64,000 bases of DNA from Davidsoniella eucalypti (lineage: Eukaryota; Ascomycota; Sordariomycetes; Microascales; Ceratocystidaceae). Location: the NCBI GenBank assembly GCA_004009845.1, contig RMBW01000010.1:62001-126000 (forward strand), given 5' to 3'. Shown here one piece after another: positions 47,570-57,537 of this stretch. Position 1 is the stretch's first letter, and every line of letters starts with the position of its first letter. The notes beneath the pieces were generated by a model. It searched no databases. It was not told where the DNA came from and saw only the letters and a program-made list of their open reading frames with translations. A program made the position numbers and the translations under genes.

Positions 47570-49927
47570 GACTCCTAAAGACAAGAGAAAGAGCCTCAAG
47601 ATATATCTTCATATATCACAAAATCGCACCTACGTTTATAAAGTAACCTTCTTTTTTCTTTCTTTTGAATCCTCCATTAGTTTCTGTTTACCAATTGATC
47701 TTGGGGTCTTTTTTATCGTCATCTCCTTGTGCCTTACTTCCAACAAGTGGTCTTTTTTTCGGATATATCGATTAGAAGAACAGCGCCTATCTGACCTTGT
47801 CCGAGGAAGTACCCAAGAGATAAACAGGAAAAAGTACAGCATCCAAAAACAGCAATAGCAAAGCATTCAACACAAGAACAAAATTCCTTTATTTTTCCTG
47901 TTTGGACCTTTTTACTCTATTGTGGCGAGTTCCCCTTCTTATCTTCATCCATTATCATATTTCATCATCCTGCGAGTGAAGCGCCCATTTAACGACGCTC
48001 ACGACACTACTTTTGCCCCTCAACGATGTTTTTTTTGCTTCTTCTTTCTCGGTCTCTTTACGCATAATGCCTTGGATTTGTACTGCTTCTCACACTTCCC
48101 TCTATCTTTTTGGTTTTCTCTCTCTCTATTTATCTTGTTTCTTTGTCATATACGCGCTTCTTTCATCATCTGACTATTGTTTTGTTTTTTTCCATCGTCC
48201 ATTCTTGTTTATTTCTATCTGTCAACTTGCTTCAAAAGCTACAAAAATAAATTCAATCCATTTTATCAGTCGTATGATACCTTCAACTTACAAATGATAT
48301 CACCGTACAAATGTAAGTGATTTAAAATGAACGTAAAACATTTTGTGTACATATTATTTCCAAGTACACGTAAAATACGCTTCTAGGCACATACACAATG
48401 CAACCTGTTCATCTGGACATTTTCTACAAGGGCCAACCAGATTTGCCGCTCTTGTCTTTGCTAACATTGTAGAGTTGAAAGCCACCAAGCCATGTTATGA
48501 GCTGTCATTGTTACGCCAGCGGTACGAGTTGAGGTCTTACAGACGCCATGTGCTAGGGTCCGTAACCCTTGCGGTGAACTGGGGCTAGGAAAATTCGAAC
48601 GAATACATGAAGATATTTTTATACTTTAACTAAAGAACTTGAAGTTAGATTTCTGTTTCTTTTTTATTCTCGACTTGTATTGGTGTGTGGACAATTTATA
48701 TTTTATCCCATCAGATCTTTTACTATTCTCAAAACTTAGGATAACTATAGGGAAACCCAAAAATAATAAAGCCCGCAAACAGAATCCTGAAACTTCTGCT
48801 GTGGGGATCTTAAATTCCTTACTATCTGTCCCCCCCAAAAAGAAGAAAAAAAAGCAAACAAAAGACGAGGCGACGGCCCTGAATATAAAATACTAGTGAA
48901 AGTTGCTTGGCAGCATTTTCAGGATCGGCCATCCCGCAATAGAGTTGGATAAGCTCTTGTATAAAAGCCAGCAAAAGAAGAGAAAAAGAAAGCCAAGAAT
49001 ATTATACTGCTTGTATTCATCTATTTTTTTTTATCACCGATCCAATCTTTCTCCCCTTGAATCTGCATAGCTTGAGCAAACGCATCAAGAAGACAAAAAG
49101 CTTTCCTGGCGTGCGGCAATAATGGCCTTGGGGTTATTTTCTTTTTCTAGTCTCTCTCCTTCTCTCTATAATTTTTTTGTCGAGGACAACACCCCTTCTC
49201 TAGCCCTTCTTCGCTAAATAGAAAAGAGCAAGTCCAAGACCACTTGAAAAAAGGGACGTCAACTATATGCTTGCACCTTCTCACCGATAAACTTAATTAA
49301 GCTGTGTCCTCCCCCTGCCCTCGAAAAAGGTCAAAAAAGCTTAGCTGGTGTAATTACAGATTTATCTATTTATCGACTATTACCCCATTTTCAACAGCTT
49401 CAACAAGTAGCTCCTAATTGAATTTGAATTCTTCCTCCTCTTCTTCTTGCTTTTGTTGCTTCTGATTCTTCCTCCTCCCTACCTCCTGGCCTGTTCCTTC
49501 CGCTGTGCTCCTAGACGTACGTAGCAACTAGAAATTGCCGTGTAAAGCTACTACCGTCTCTTCTTTGGTCGAGTCTTCTTGTTCTTTCCACCTAAAAGCA
49601 CGACTTGCTTTTGTCTGGCTAGCAGTTACCTTACTCGGGATCGTCTCTGTTATTTTTAGATAAACAGAAAGACGACATCTCTATAATTTTTTTCCTTTTC
49701 TTTTTTTCGTTTGTTCTATTCATATTTTATCCCTTCCACAAACATCCATTCATCAGGAGAAGAATATCGGCAAGGGATAAAATCCCACACTTGCTGCCGT
49801 CACTTTGCAACTACCGCTTAGCTACGGCAACGAAAAAAAAGAGCTGGCTCTACTTGTCGTGCTGTCAAGCTGCCAAGGGGCAGGAAGCATCGACTTGAAA
49901 AAAGACATTGTATAGAGAATCCCCGCC
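47570..49927. other. Intergenic region, HOG1 / AVL9
   Basis: This 2.4-kb T-rich spacer holds the HOG1 3' UTR (pyrimidine runs 47650-48240) and the AVL9 promoter and leader (49430-49927, many CTT/CTC runs). No gene is seen. Confidence 0.4.
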
Positions 49928-52549
49928 ATGTTGACTGAAGAGCCAATCGATCCATGGGCCGAGCCCCAACCTGACACTCACGACAACGATGACGATGACG
50001 TCGAAGCTCCTGCTACGGAACCGGTCACCACGGCCCCCGCAAGTCCGAGACCGGCACCTACACCATCTATACCACCGGCTACGCCAACAGTAACATCGGT
50101 AGCACCTGCCACCAGTGCGCGCAACACGCCGGCACCTATCTCGACAGCTATTCCATTTTCGTCCGTAGCCGCAGCGGCGTCTGACTCAGACCTAGCTACC
50201 GCCAAGGACCTACATCGCATAGCACCAGGGATCCTGTCACCCATTGAGCCCAGCACGCCAATGACGCCACTACCGGTGGCCAATTTTATCCCGTTGGTAT
50301 CGGTGGTCGACTTCCACCATGCGCGCGGACCAGAGGTTGAACACTGGTTCGGTGCCGAGGAGGGTCAAGACCCAGCGGTCGATTATGGCTGGTCGCTACT
50401 GCCGTTCATGGCGCTTAGCGACGGCGCCCATGCGTAAGAAACATCATCTATGTGTGCGTGTGTATATAGATGTGAACGTACTAACAAGTTGCCACTGAAT
50501 ATAGCTCCTCGGAAGACTTCTCCTACTTCACGCTGTTGCGGCCAGACAGCGCCGCTTACGGCCCGGCCACATCTCTATTCGGCATTGCCTGTACGCGGCA
50601 ACTAGACGCGGCGGCGCTAATCAACCGGCCACCGGAAGTTACGCGGTCGACGGTGCAGAAGGCGGTAGTGGCAATCACGGACAGTCCACAGCACTTTGGC
50701 ATGCTGCGCGAGCGGCTGAGTATCGTTACACAAGCATGGTTTGCCCAGCGCGAGTTCACCGACGTCGAGATCCTCCGGCGCTTCCAGGAGAGCCTGGCCG
50801 ACGAGAAGCGGCGCGGTATGCTGTCGCCCACTGCGGCAGACAACGACCAGCACCTAGGACTCTCATTGCGCGAGTTTGTGCATGAATTCAAGCAGCAGAC
50901 GTTAGTGCTACTTAAGTGCTGTCTATTACAGCCCAAGATGCTCTTCTTCGGCACCAAGTGCGACCGACTGTGTATGGTGCAGTTCTGCCTGGTATCGCTG
51001 ATCCCGCGGCTGCTCCGCAGTCTTCAGGACTGTGCTGACCCGGACCTAGACGGCTACGAGAAGACGCTTGCTAAAGCGGTTAGTTTCCGCAGCAGTGATC
51101 GTGCTAGTATGATGGCCTTCATGGGTCTGCCGCTGCAGATCTTCGGCAAGGGCGCACTGTTTGGTCCGTATACACCACTACAGCAGTTGGACGTACTGGC
51201 CGATGTCGGCACCAAGAGTTACATCGTGGGAAGCACCAACAGTTTGCTGCTACAACAACGCGATCGCTACTCAGATATCTTGATTAATCTAGATGATAAC
51301 ACGCTCAACATCACGTCGACGTCTTTGCGCGCTTCCCTTAACCTAACGGCGGCTGACCGGCGCTGGATCGACTACCTAACGCAGACCGTGAACGATACGT
51401 GGGACGAGGCTAACCCGGCCAATCCAACCACCATGCAGTACGTCGGCTCCGAGGCCTTCATCCGCATGCAGTTCGAAGAGTACATCATCGCCATGCTGAG
51501 CTCGGTCCGCTACCACCAGTTTCTACAGCGCCACCCTGGCCAGCGTCTACCGCACGTCGAGGGCGACCCAGCCTCCGACTTTGGTCTAGACTGGGTCGAC
51601 GCCTGGACACGCACGGAGAACCACCGCATGTGGCGTACACACACCGACGATGCCATGTTCGACATAGTCGAGCCACGCCACCCGTGTGCCGGCGGCCTGA
51701 CCATGGACGACGTACAACGTCGCATCGCCGAGCAAGTCAAGGAGCTACACCTTGACGACAAGCTAGCTCAGGGACGCGAGGTACTTGGCCGTAACTGGTC
51801 CGCCAGCAAGGACCGCGCCTCGGCCGTCGTCAGTCGCCTGTGGACAGATATGGAGTCATACCGCGAGGTACAGCGCAAGAAGGCCGAGGAGGACGCGGCT
51901 GCAGCTGGCACCGGTTCCGGCTCTGGAACGTCAGCGGCTACTTCGGCGTCCCCGATAACTGCGCCCGGCGGGCAACAACCGCCATCTGCTGGCACCAAGA
52001 GTAACCGTCAGAGCATCGACGGCAAAGCACCCAGTGTAGGGGAGCGCGCCAGTTCATACATGAGCAGCTGGGCCAACGTAAGTGTTTTATCTTTTATCTT
52101 CCACTCCTCTTTCCTTGTTACTCTTAAGCTAACAACCCCTTCTTCTCGTTTAGTGGGCCGGCGAAAAACGCAAGGTTGGCGGTGGTTGGGGCTTCGGCCG
52201 CAAGACCTCGTCGTCTAACACTCCACGCTCTGGGTCTCCCTCTGGTTATAGGACACCGTCTACGCCGACGGCCATGTCACCGCGCAACTCTATGACGGCA
52301 TATCGCTCGCTGCACGCCTCACATCTCTCCGGCTCGTCATTTGAGCTGTCCTCGGATGTCCACTCCGATGACGGGTCGGCTGGCTATCACACCAATCATC
52401 CTCATAGCAACTCTGACTCTGCTTCTACTGCTACGTCTACTCCTGCAAACCCTACATCAACGCCGAGTGCCGTGGCTCGTAGGCCGTTGGCTACTTCTGG
52501 AAGTTCCGCCTCCACAGATTCAGCTACTCAACCACAAGAGAAGCCATAG
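49928..52549 (+). CDS. AVL9: AVL9-family DENN-like protein of late secretory transport
   Basis: Three exons, 49928-50433, 50505-52077 and 52154-52549, give 824 aa. Intron 1 has a gtactaac branch site. The first 120 residues are rich in Ala, Thr and Pro with an acidic DDDDVE patch. The AVL9 domain begins with VSVVDFHHARGPEVEHWFG (about 133-151), a signature of the family. It continues through SSEDFSYFTL, TSLFGIACTRQL, a FQESLADEKR block and the GLPLQIFGKGALFGPYTPLQ block (about 390-410), ending near residue 610. The C-terminus is Ser/Thr/Pro-rich and probably disordered. In yeast, Avl9 is needed for exocytic vesicle formation at the Golgi in the absence of other sorting routes; DENN-like folds suggest a link to Rab GTPases. 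Coding GC is clearly higher than in the flanks. Confidence 0.9.
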
Positions 52550-52912
52550 AACTTACTTTTCCTTTCTTCTCCCTTCGACTCCCCTTTTGTCTATCCCGTT
52601 CATATCTTGCCGCATACCCATATTTCAAATCTGTCTGTATAACCTCATTTACCTCTGTTTCTATGCCTTATATATGCTGTCTTTTCGTTGCCTAGTTTTC
52701 ACACCTTGCCCTTTATATTCATACTCCAAAGAGCTTTCTTTTCTATTCTCGGTATTCCCATCCTCAGTTTCCTCCCCTCTTACTTCCTATTGCTACTTCT
52801 AGTGCTCTCATACAATAATAATACAACCAATAACCAATATGTCCATTTACATCACTTGTTTATAGCTCTTCTTAATTGCATATATGCCTGAAATTGACTT
52901 TGCTATCTTCTC
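52550..52912. other. Spacer, AVL9 3' UTR
   Basis: This 363-bp pyrimidine-rich sequence ends in an AT-rich stretch. The N-lobe of the kinase fragment downstream is not encoded here in any frame that I can recognise. Confidence 0.4.
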
Positions 52913-53686
52913 ATGTTTCCTTCTAGAGCACTAGCCCTTCATAATTCTAGTCGGCCATCAATTAACACAAATCAGTCTGCTACTGAGGTTTCTTGGGAGA
53001 ATAGGATCTACTGCTGTATTGTTGTTTCCCCTGCTGGTCGTCCCCTCAAAAGCTTCCGGACAGTGAGGGAGTTACTTGAAGCACTGAGAGATGCTATAAA
53101 AGCTCACAGGTCTCTTTACATGACGGGCAGAATTCTTCACTGGGATATTTCAACAAACAACATCATCATCACAGACCCTAAGACTGCAGATGGCTTCAGT
53201 GGTATGCTTATTGATCTCGATCTAGCCAAGATGCAAGATAGTGGTCCAAGTGGAGCGAAACATCCAACAGGTACGATTCTATTCATGGCAATCGAGGTTC
53301 TGGAGGGGGTTGACCATACCTATCGCCATGACCTAGAGTCGTTCTTTTATGTTTTGATTTGGATGTGTGCACGCCAATCATGGAACAATGGGTTTGGTGA
53401 TATCAAACAGAAGAAAGATACGGATTATCTTCGATGGTGGGAGGTTGGAAGACTGGAGGCCATTGCTAATGCCAAGACTGCAGATATGACTGTAGGTAGA
53501 CTCGGTCGTATAATAGATAGGTTCCCAGAGCCATTAGGTGTTGTGAAACAGTTATGTCTAACCATCAGATCAATCTTGTTTGGAGATACAGCAGCCTTCA
53601 TACTTGGAACACCAGAGGGCAATCCTGACCAGCTCTACATCCCCATTCTAGAGGCCTACAGCAGTATTATTAGAACCCTAGAATAG
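52913..53686 (+). pseudogene. 5'-truncated FunK1-type fungal protein kinase
   Basis: A single open frame of 257 codons matches the C-terminal lobe of FunK1 kinases, a fungal-specific expanded family. Recognised blocks are RIYCCIVVSPAGRP, ELLEALRDAIKAHRSLY, a catalytic loop HWDISTNNIII (family HRDIS; the Arg is replaced by Trp), DLDLAK in place of DFG, TGTILFMAIEVLEG and YRHDLESFFYVLIWMCA. The catalytic Asp and Asn remain, but the glycine loop and ATP-binding Lys of the N-lobe are absent, so it cannot be a complete kinase. The frame is intact over 774 nt, so truncation is either recent or the fragment is still under some constraint. It sits next to a LINE fragment on the opposite strand. A short expressed protein cannot be excluded. 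Confidence 0.65.
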
Positions 53687-53819
53687 CACCAAAATGTTTG
53701 TTTATGATATATTGATTTATGTAACTTGGGTTTGTTAGGATTTGAGTCCTATCTGAAGTCTGAATGGCTTTACGAGATGATACTAGATCAGATTCAGATT
53801 TGATTAGGGTGTGGCATCA

Positions 53820-54072
53820 TTGAGACCAGGTGGAAGAGGCATACGTCAGTTGGGGGAGCATACAACTCCTTACTACATGTAGCAGACTCCTCACTGGAAT
53901 TCCTCAGTACACTCCCGAGAGAGCTCGGAGTGCGTTCGTGGTTCTCTTGGCTTTAGCAGTGACCTGCTTTACGTGTTCCAAAAAGTTGAAGCCGGAATCC
54001 CACCATACACCTAGCCACCTTAGAGACTTGGAAGGCTTTAGTGGTCCTCCACAGGGGAACAATTTGATTTGA
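53820..54072 (-). mobile_element. LINE (Tad1-like) reverse transcriptase fragment, decayed
   Basis: Read on the minus strand from about 54070, the frame gives KPSKSLRWLGVWWDSGFNFL, EHVKQVTAKAKRTTNALRAL, SGVY-stop-GIPVRSLLHVV and RSCMLPQLTYASSTW. The spacing WLGVWxD...F..HV...KA......LR.L....G.P...L...V..C.LP.L.Y....W is that of the C-terminal part of the reverse transcriptase of fungal non-LTR elements. An internal TGA (53904-53906) stands where relatives often have Arg, as a C-to-T change in CGA would give. Only this piece remains; the endonuclease, the RT core and any poly(A) end are not seen. Confidence 0.65.
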
Positions 54073-54214
54073 TTTGATTATATTTAACGTCTACCTAAAT
54101 CACTAAGATCATACGACGCCGGATTGGCTACCGGACAGATATTTAACGTCCTCCGCTTGACAAACTCGATAGCTTTGTATGTGCGGGACGAGACCGTCCC
54201 CCAGGGGAACAATT
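54052..54214. repeat. Pair of short direct repeats upstream of tRNA-Ala
   Basis: The 13-mer caggggaacaatt occurs at 54052-54064 and 54202-54214. The 12-mer atatttaacgtc occurs at 54080-54091 and 54139-54150, in the same orientation. A tandem gattt run (54065-54078) lies next to the first copy. The arrangement suggests duplication or element-end debris between the LINE fragment and the tRNA gene. Confidence 0.6.
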
Positions 54215-54270
54215 AGTGGTGAACTAGGAAATATAAGTATATCATCGTGATAATTGTCATCGGCTTCAAA

Positions 54271-54369
54271 GGGGACATGGTCTAGTGGTATGACGGATCC
54301 TTAGCATGTTTGAAGCGTCCAACTTCTTCGGCTTGGATCAGGTCCGGGGTTCGATTCCCCGTGTCTCCA
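54271..54369 (+). tRNA. tRNA-Ala(AGC) with a 27-nt intron
   Basis: The acceptor stem is GGGGACA (54271-54277) paired with TGTCTCC (54362-54368), followed by A73. It contains the G3:U70 wobble pair, the classic alanine identity element. The D stem is GTC/GAC around TAGTGGTAT. The anticodon stem is GATCC (54296-54300) paired with GGATC (54335-54339). The anticodon AGC is at 54303-54305. The intron, 54307-54333, lies just 3' of position 37 as in nuclear tRNA genes. The T arm is CGGGG-TTCGATT-CCCCG (54345-54361). Confidence 0.92.
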
Positions 54370-54378
54370 TCTTCGAGT

Positions 54379-54388
54379 TCTCTTTTTG
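54379..54388 (+). terminator. Pol III terminator after tRNA-Ala
   Basis: A T5 run in tctcttttt follows about 15 nt after the tRNA 3' end, the expected position and form of an RNA polymerase III terminator. Confidence 0.6.
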
Positions 54389-54858
54389 AATCGGGATACT
54401 TTTTGAAGTTCTTGGCACAGTTTTCAATATGCTTTCTTTATTCACATCGTTTGATATTTTATTCGATATGTTGATTGATATGTATAATGTATATAATAAT
54501 AATGGAAAGAAAGAATCACACTTTTTTCATCATACCAACAACATCCAATAATAAGACAAATTTCATCATAACCTATGATGAGGATAATAAGAGATCCTCA
54601 TCAGAGGAAAAAAAAAAACCAGTATATCAAAGACCACACACCATGACAAATGAATCCCTAAGAAATAAAAGGAATAAGAAACAGAATAAAGGCAAAAGAA
54701 AGTATAGCATGCCCTTCTTCGCCGCCAGAAAGTAACTGACCAGACATTAAAGATATAAAGAATCATCAGGACGTAACAAGATGAGATGAAATGGGCGTCT
54801 ACTAATAGCAGAAATACTAGTAGTAGCCCAAATTCTTATTCCCTAGATTCATTATATT
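54389..54858. other. AT-rich spacer between tRNA-Ala and cullin-1
   Basis: About 470 bp of A-rich sequence precedes the cullin stop codon on the other strand. It serves as the cullin 3' UTR; the short A-rich open frame in it has non-coding composition. Confidence 0.4.
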
Positions 54859-57537
54859 TTAAGCCAAGTAGCCGATTTCATCATCATCTAGACGCTCGAT
54901 ATACTCCTTGTCCATCAAGATCTCAATGCACTTCTTGATATCACCAACCTTGGGCGTGAACCGCGACTTGATCTGGCTAATCGTTTCACTGACCAATTGC
55001 GCGTGCTTCATCTTCTTACGTGCCTTCATGATGCGGACCATAGCCGACTATTACATATTTTGTTAGCAATCTGCTCATCGATAACATTTTGGTTAGAATT
55101 GGAAATAGATAACTTACCTGTATCAGGATCTTACGGTCTTCCTCAATGGTTTTGTTAGTCTCCACCTCTTCTTGCTTAGCCTCCTTGACACCACCAACGT
55201 CAAGCTTGATGCGAATCTTCTTGCTCTTGAAGTCAGTGTTTAGCGTGAACTTCTTGCCTGGGCCGCATTTCTCGCCTCCGGTAGGGCTCATGATCAAAAT
55301 TTTAGCCTTAAGTAGAACAGCAAGGGCACCCTCAAGCACCTCATCTTGAAGCCGCGTAGCAGATACCATGTCTTCCCATGAGTGGGTGGGCGCTTCATTG
55401 AATAGAAGAAGGATTGCCATTTGGTACACTGATACCATGAAGGTGAGAGGAGTCTTAGTATTCTTACAATAGTTAGCTTTAACCTCACCCTTGCACAGGT
55501 TCCATAACCATGTAAGCTTACGGCCCTCGTGGGCACCTTTGTAGAAGCGGTAGAAACGTTCACAGTCGCCATCTACTTCGGCTGGGGGTGTGAAGTTGGT
55601 GGTTGGTGGGGTGAGCGGCCAGAATCCTGTACCCAAGATATGGAATGTCGAGTCGAATGTGCTCTTAATTTCTTTGGTCATAAGATCCTGGCGGTAGTTG
55701 GTGTTGAGGTCCTTGCTGAGTTGCATATCTTGGAACATACGCTGGAGCTTGTTGGTGTACTCGAAACCACAAGCCTCCTTGAGCTTACTGATCATGCTGG
55801 TCTCGGCATCATCCGAGGCAGAATTGCTATGAACCAAGCGGCGGGCAAGCATTCGTGAGTAGAACTTTTGGAATACATCCTTATCCTCAATGTACTTGAA
55901 TACAGTCATGATCTGGTTGAGAGCAGACTCGAGCTCTGCTTCAGATACACTGTTGATTCCTTTACGGAGTAGTATATCACTATACTTGGCAAGAAGTTCT
56001 GGCGATTTGTTCGAGCCAGACTTGCATACTTCGTTGCGGTTGACGAACTCTCTGCAGGCAGTATCCAGCGCTCTAGTAAACTCGGGTTCGTCATTGAAAG
56101 CTCTCTTGACAAGGCCTTGGTAGCGAGTGTGAATGTCCAGCAAAGCGTCGATATACACCTTGGGCTCCAATCTTTCACTATCAGAGGCAACCTTTTCAAC
56201 CGCAGCAAGACCAGCTTTCCGAACGTGGATCTCGAAGCGTTGGCGTAGAGGTTCAAGACCATCTGGAATGCGTGATAGTAAGTTGAACATGCGGGCCATG
56301 TCAACTTCGCGGTCTTGGTTAAGGAGAACCTGGAACTCGTCACGAAGCATAACAGAGTGCTCCAAAATCAAAGCATCGTTGCAGGCCTTGCGAAGTGGTG
56401 GACCGAGATCCTGATGCAAATAAGTTCGGACTCGCTCCTCTTCCTCATCTAGGCGAGACTCAGCCTTGATCATGTAGTCGATAACACTGTTGCCAAGTAT
56501 GAACTTCTTTGATTCTTCTTGATAGAAGGCGATTGTGGCATCGATGAATGGCTTTTCGAAGTGGAAACGGTATACGTCCAGTGTAGATTTAGACGGGTCT
56601 GTATCATCAAGGCCAAGAGCGACAAAACTATCGACGACTTGTTTGATCTGGGTATACTCAATGGTTTCACCACGACGTTGTTTTTCGACAAGCTTTAGGA
56701 CAGCGCTCATCACCTTTTCGTGAAGCCTGTTGAACAGAACGGTACGCCACCGCACCAGGTGCAGAGTATAGACATCGAACACCGACTTCTTGCCTTCATC
56801 CATTTCACGTTTGACCCAGTGTCTGTTAAGGTACCGGAACAGGTGATGGATATACTTCGCAGCAGTGGTGTAACGGCTCCATTCTTTGTTGTAAAAGCTC
56901 AACAACGCTTCGTCGGAAAACTTGTTAGATCTTTCGGTCAGTTCCTCAAGATGGTTACTAAGGTACTCAGTAAGCTTTTTGTAGAGATCCTCTCCAAGAA
57001 GATGTGCTGTGAGGCCGTTAGCTTCATTTCTCTTTGGGATAGTCAATGTAGAATATATAGCTTACCTCCCCTATGAACAGATCCAGCATGGTTTGGCAAG
57101 CTTGAGTTATTAGTCGCTTTTTGAGCAGTACAGAAGTTGTGGATGGCCCTGTGATAAGGAAAGAGCAGTATGTGTTAGTGGATAGAATATAGTGTGATAC
57201 TTGAGACTCGATAGCTTACGAGTAAACGCCCATGTACTATAATCATATGTGGTTAGCCCATATCAAATGTGATCAGTCTCTTTGAATCTATCTAGACGAC
57301 ATAAGGCCAGAAGATAAAATTCGTAACTCATTGTGGGAAGAAGCTTACAATTTGCATGGTCATGCCGCGCTCTAGATCGTTCATCACACGGTCTATGCCA
57401 TGTTCTAGAAACTTCCATCTGTGTTTGAAATTCGTATGAGCATATAGTCAAAAATGGAGAATATTGGGTAGGTAGACATACGTTGCGTCGATGTCATTTT
57501 TATTGGGTTGGGGCGGCATAGAATACGGTAGCGCCAT
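54859..57537 (-). CDS. CUL1: Cullin-1, scaffold of SCF ubiquitin ligases
   Basis: Six exons on the minus strand, 57482-57537, 57349-57418, 57220-57236 (17 nt), 57066-57148, 55118-57006 and 54859-55047, give 767 aa, and every junction keeps frame. The N-terminus reads NDIDATWKFLEHGIDRVMND, then YMGVYSAIHNFCTAQK and RGAHLLGEDLYKKL, the cullin repeat region that binds Skp1 and F-box proteins. The cullin homology region includes IMTVFKYIEDKDVFQKFYSR and a LVHSNSASDDAE block. The C-terminal winged-helix end carries the neddylation motif VRIMKARKKMKHAQLV and ends DDDEIGYLA. The protein assembles SCF complexes with Skp1 and Rbx1 and is activated by NEDD8/Rub1. An apparent Met start at 57046 (MTIPKRNEANG) lies in intron 4 and is not used. 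The 17-nt third exon codes YMGVY and part of the next codon. Confidence 0.92.

Noticed and set aside
54080..54250. Open peptide on the minus strand (about 37 codons) upstream of the LINE fragment
   Set aside because: Short, ends in a stop next to the repeated 12-mer, and I recognise no family; noted only as part of the repeat island.
57007..57046. Cullin-1 starting at an in-frame Met at 57046
   Set aside because: That segment is intron; the acceptor at 57007 joins RG|AHLLGED, and four upstream exons supply the conserved N-terminus.
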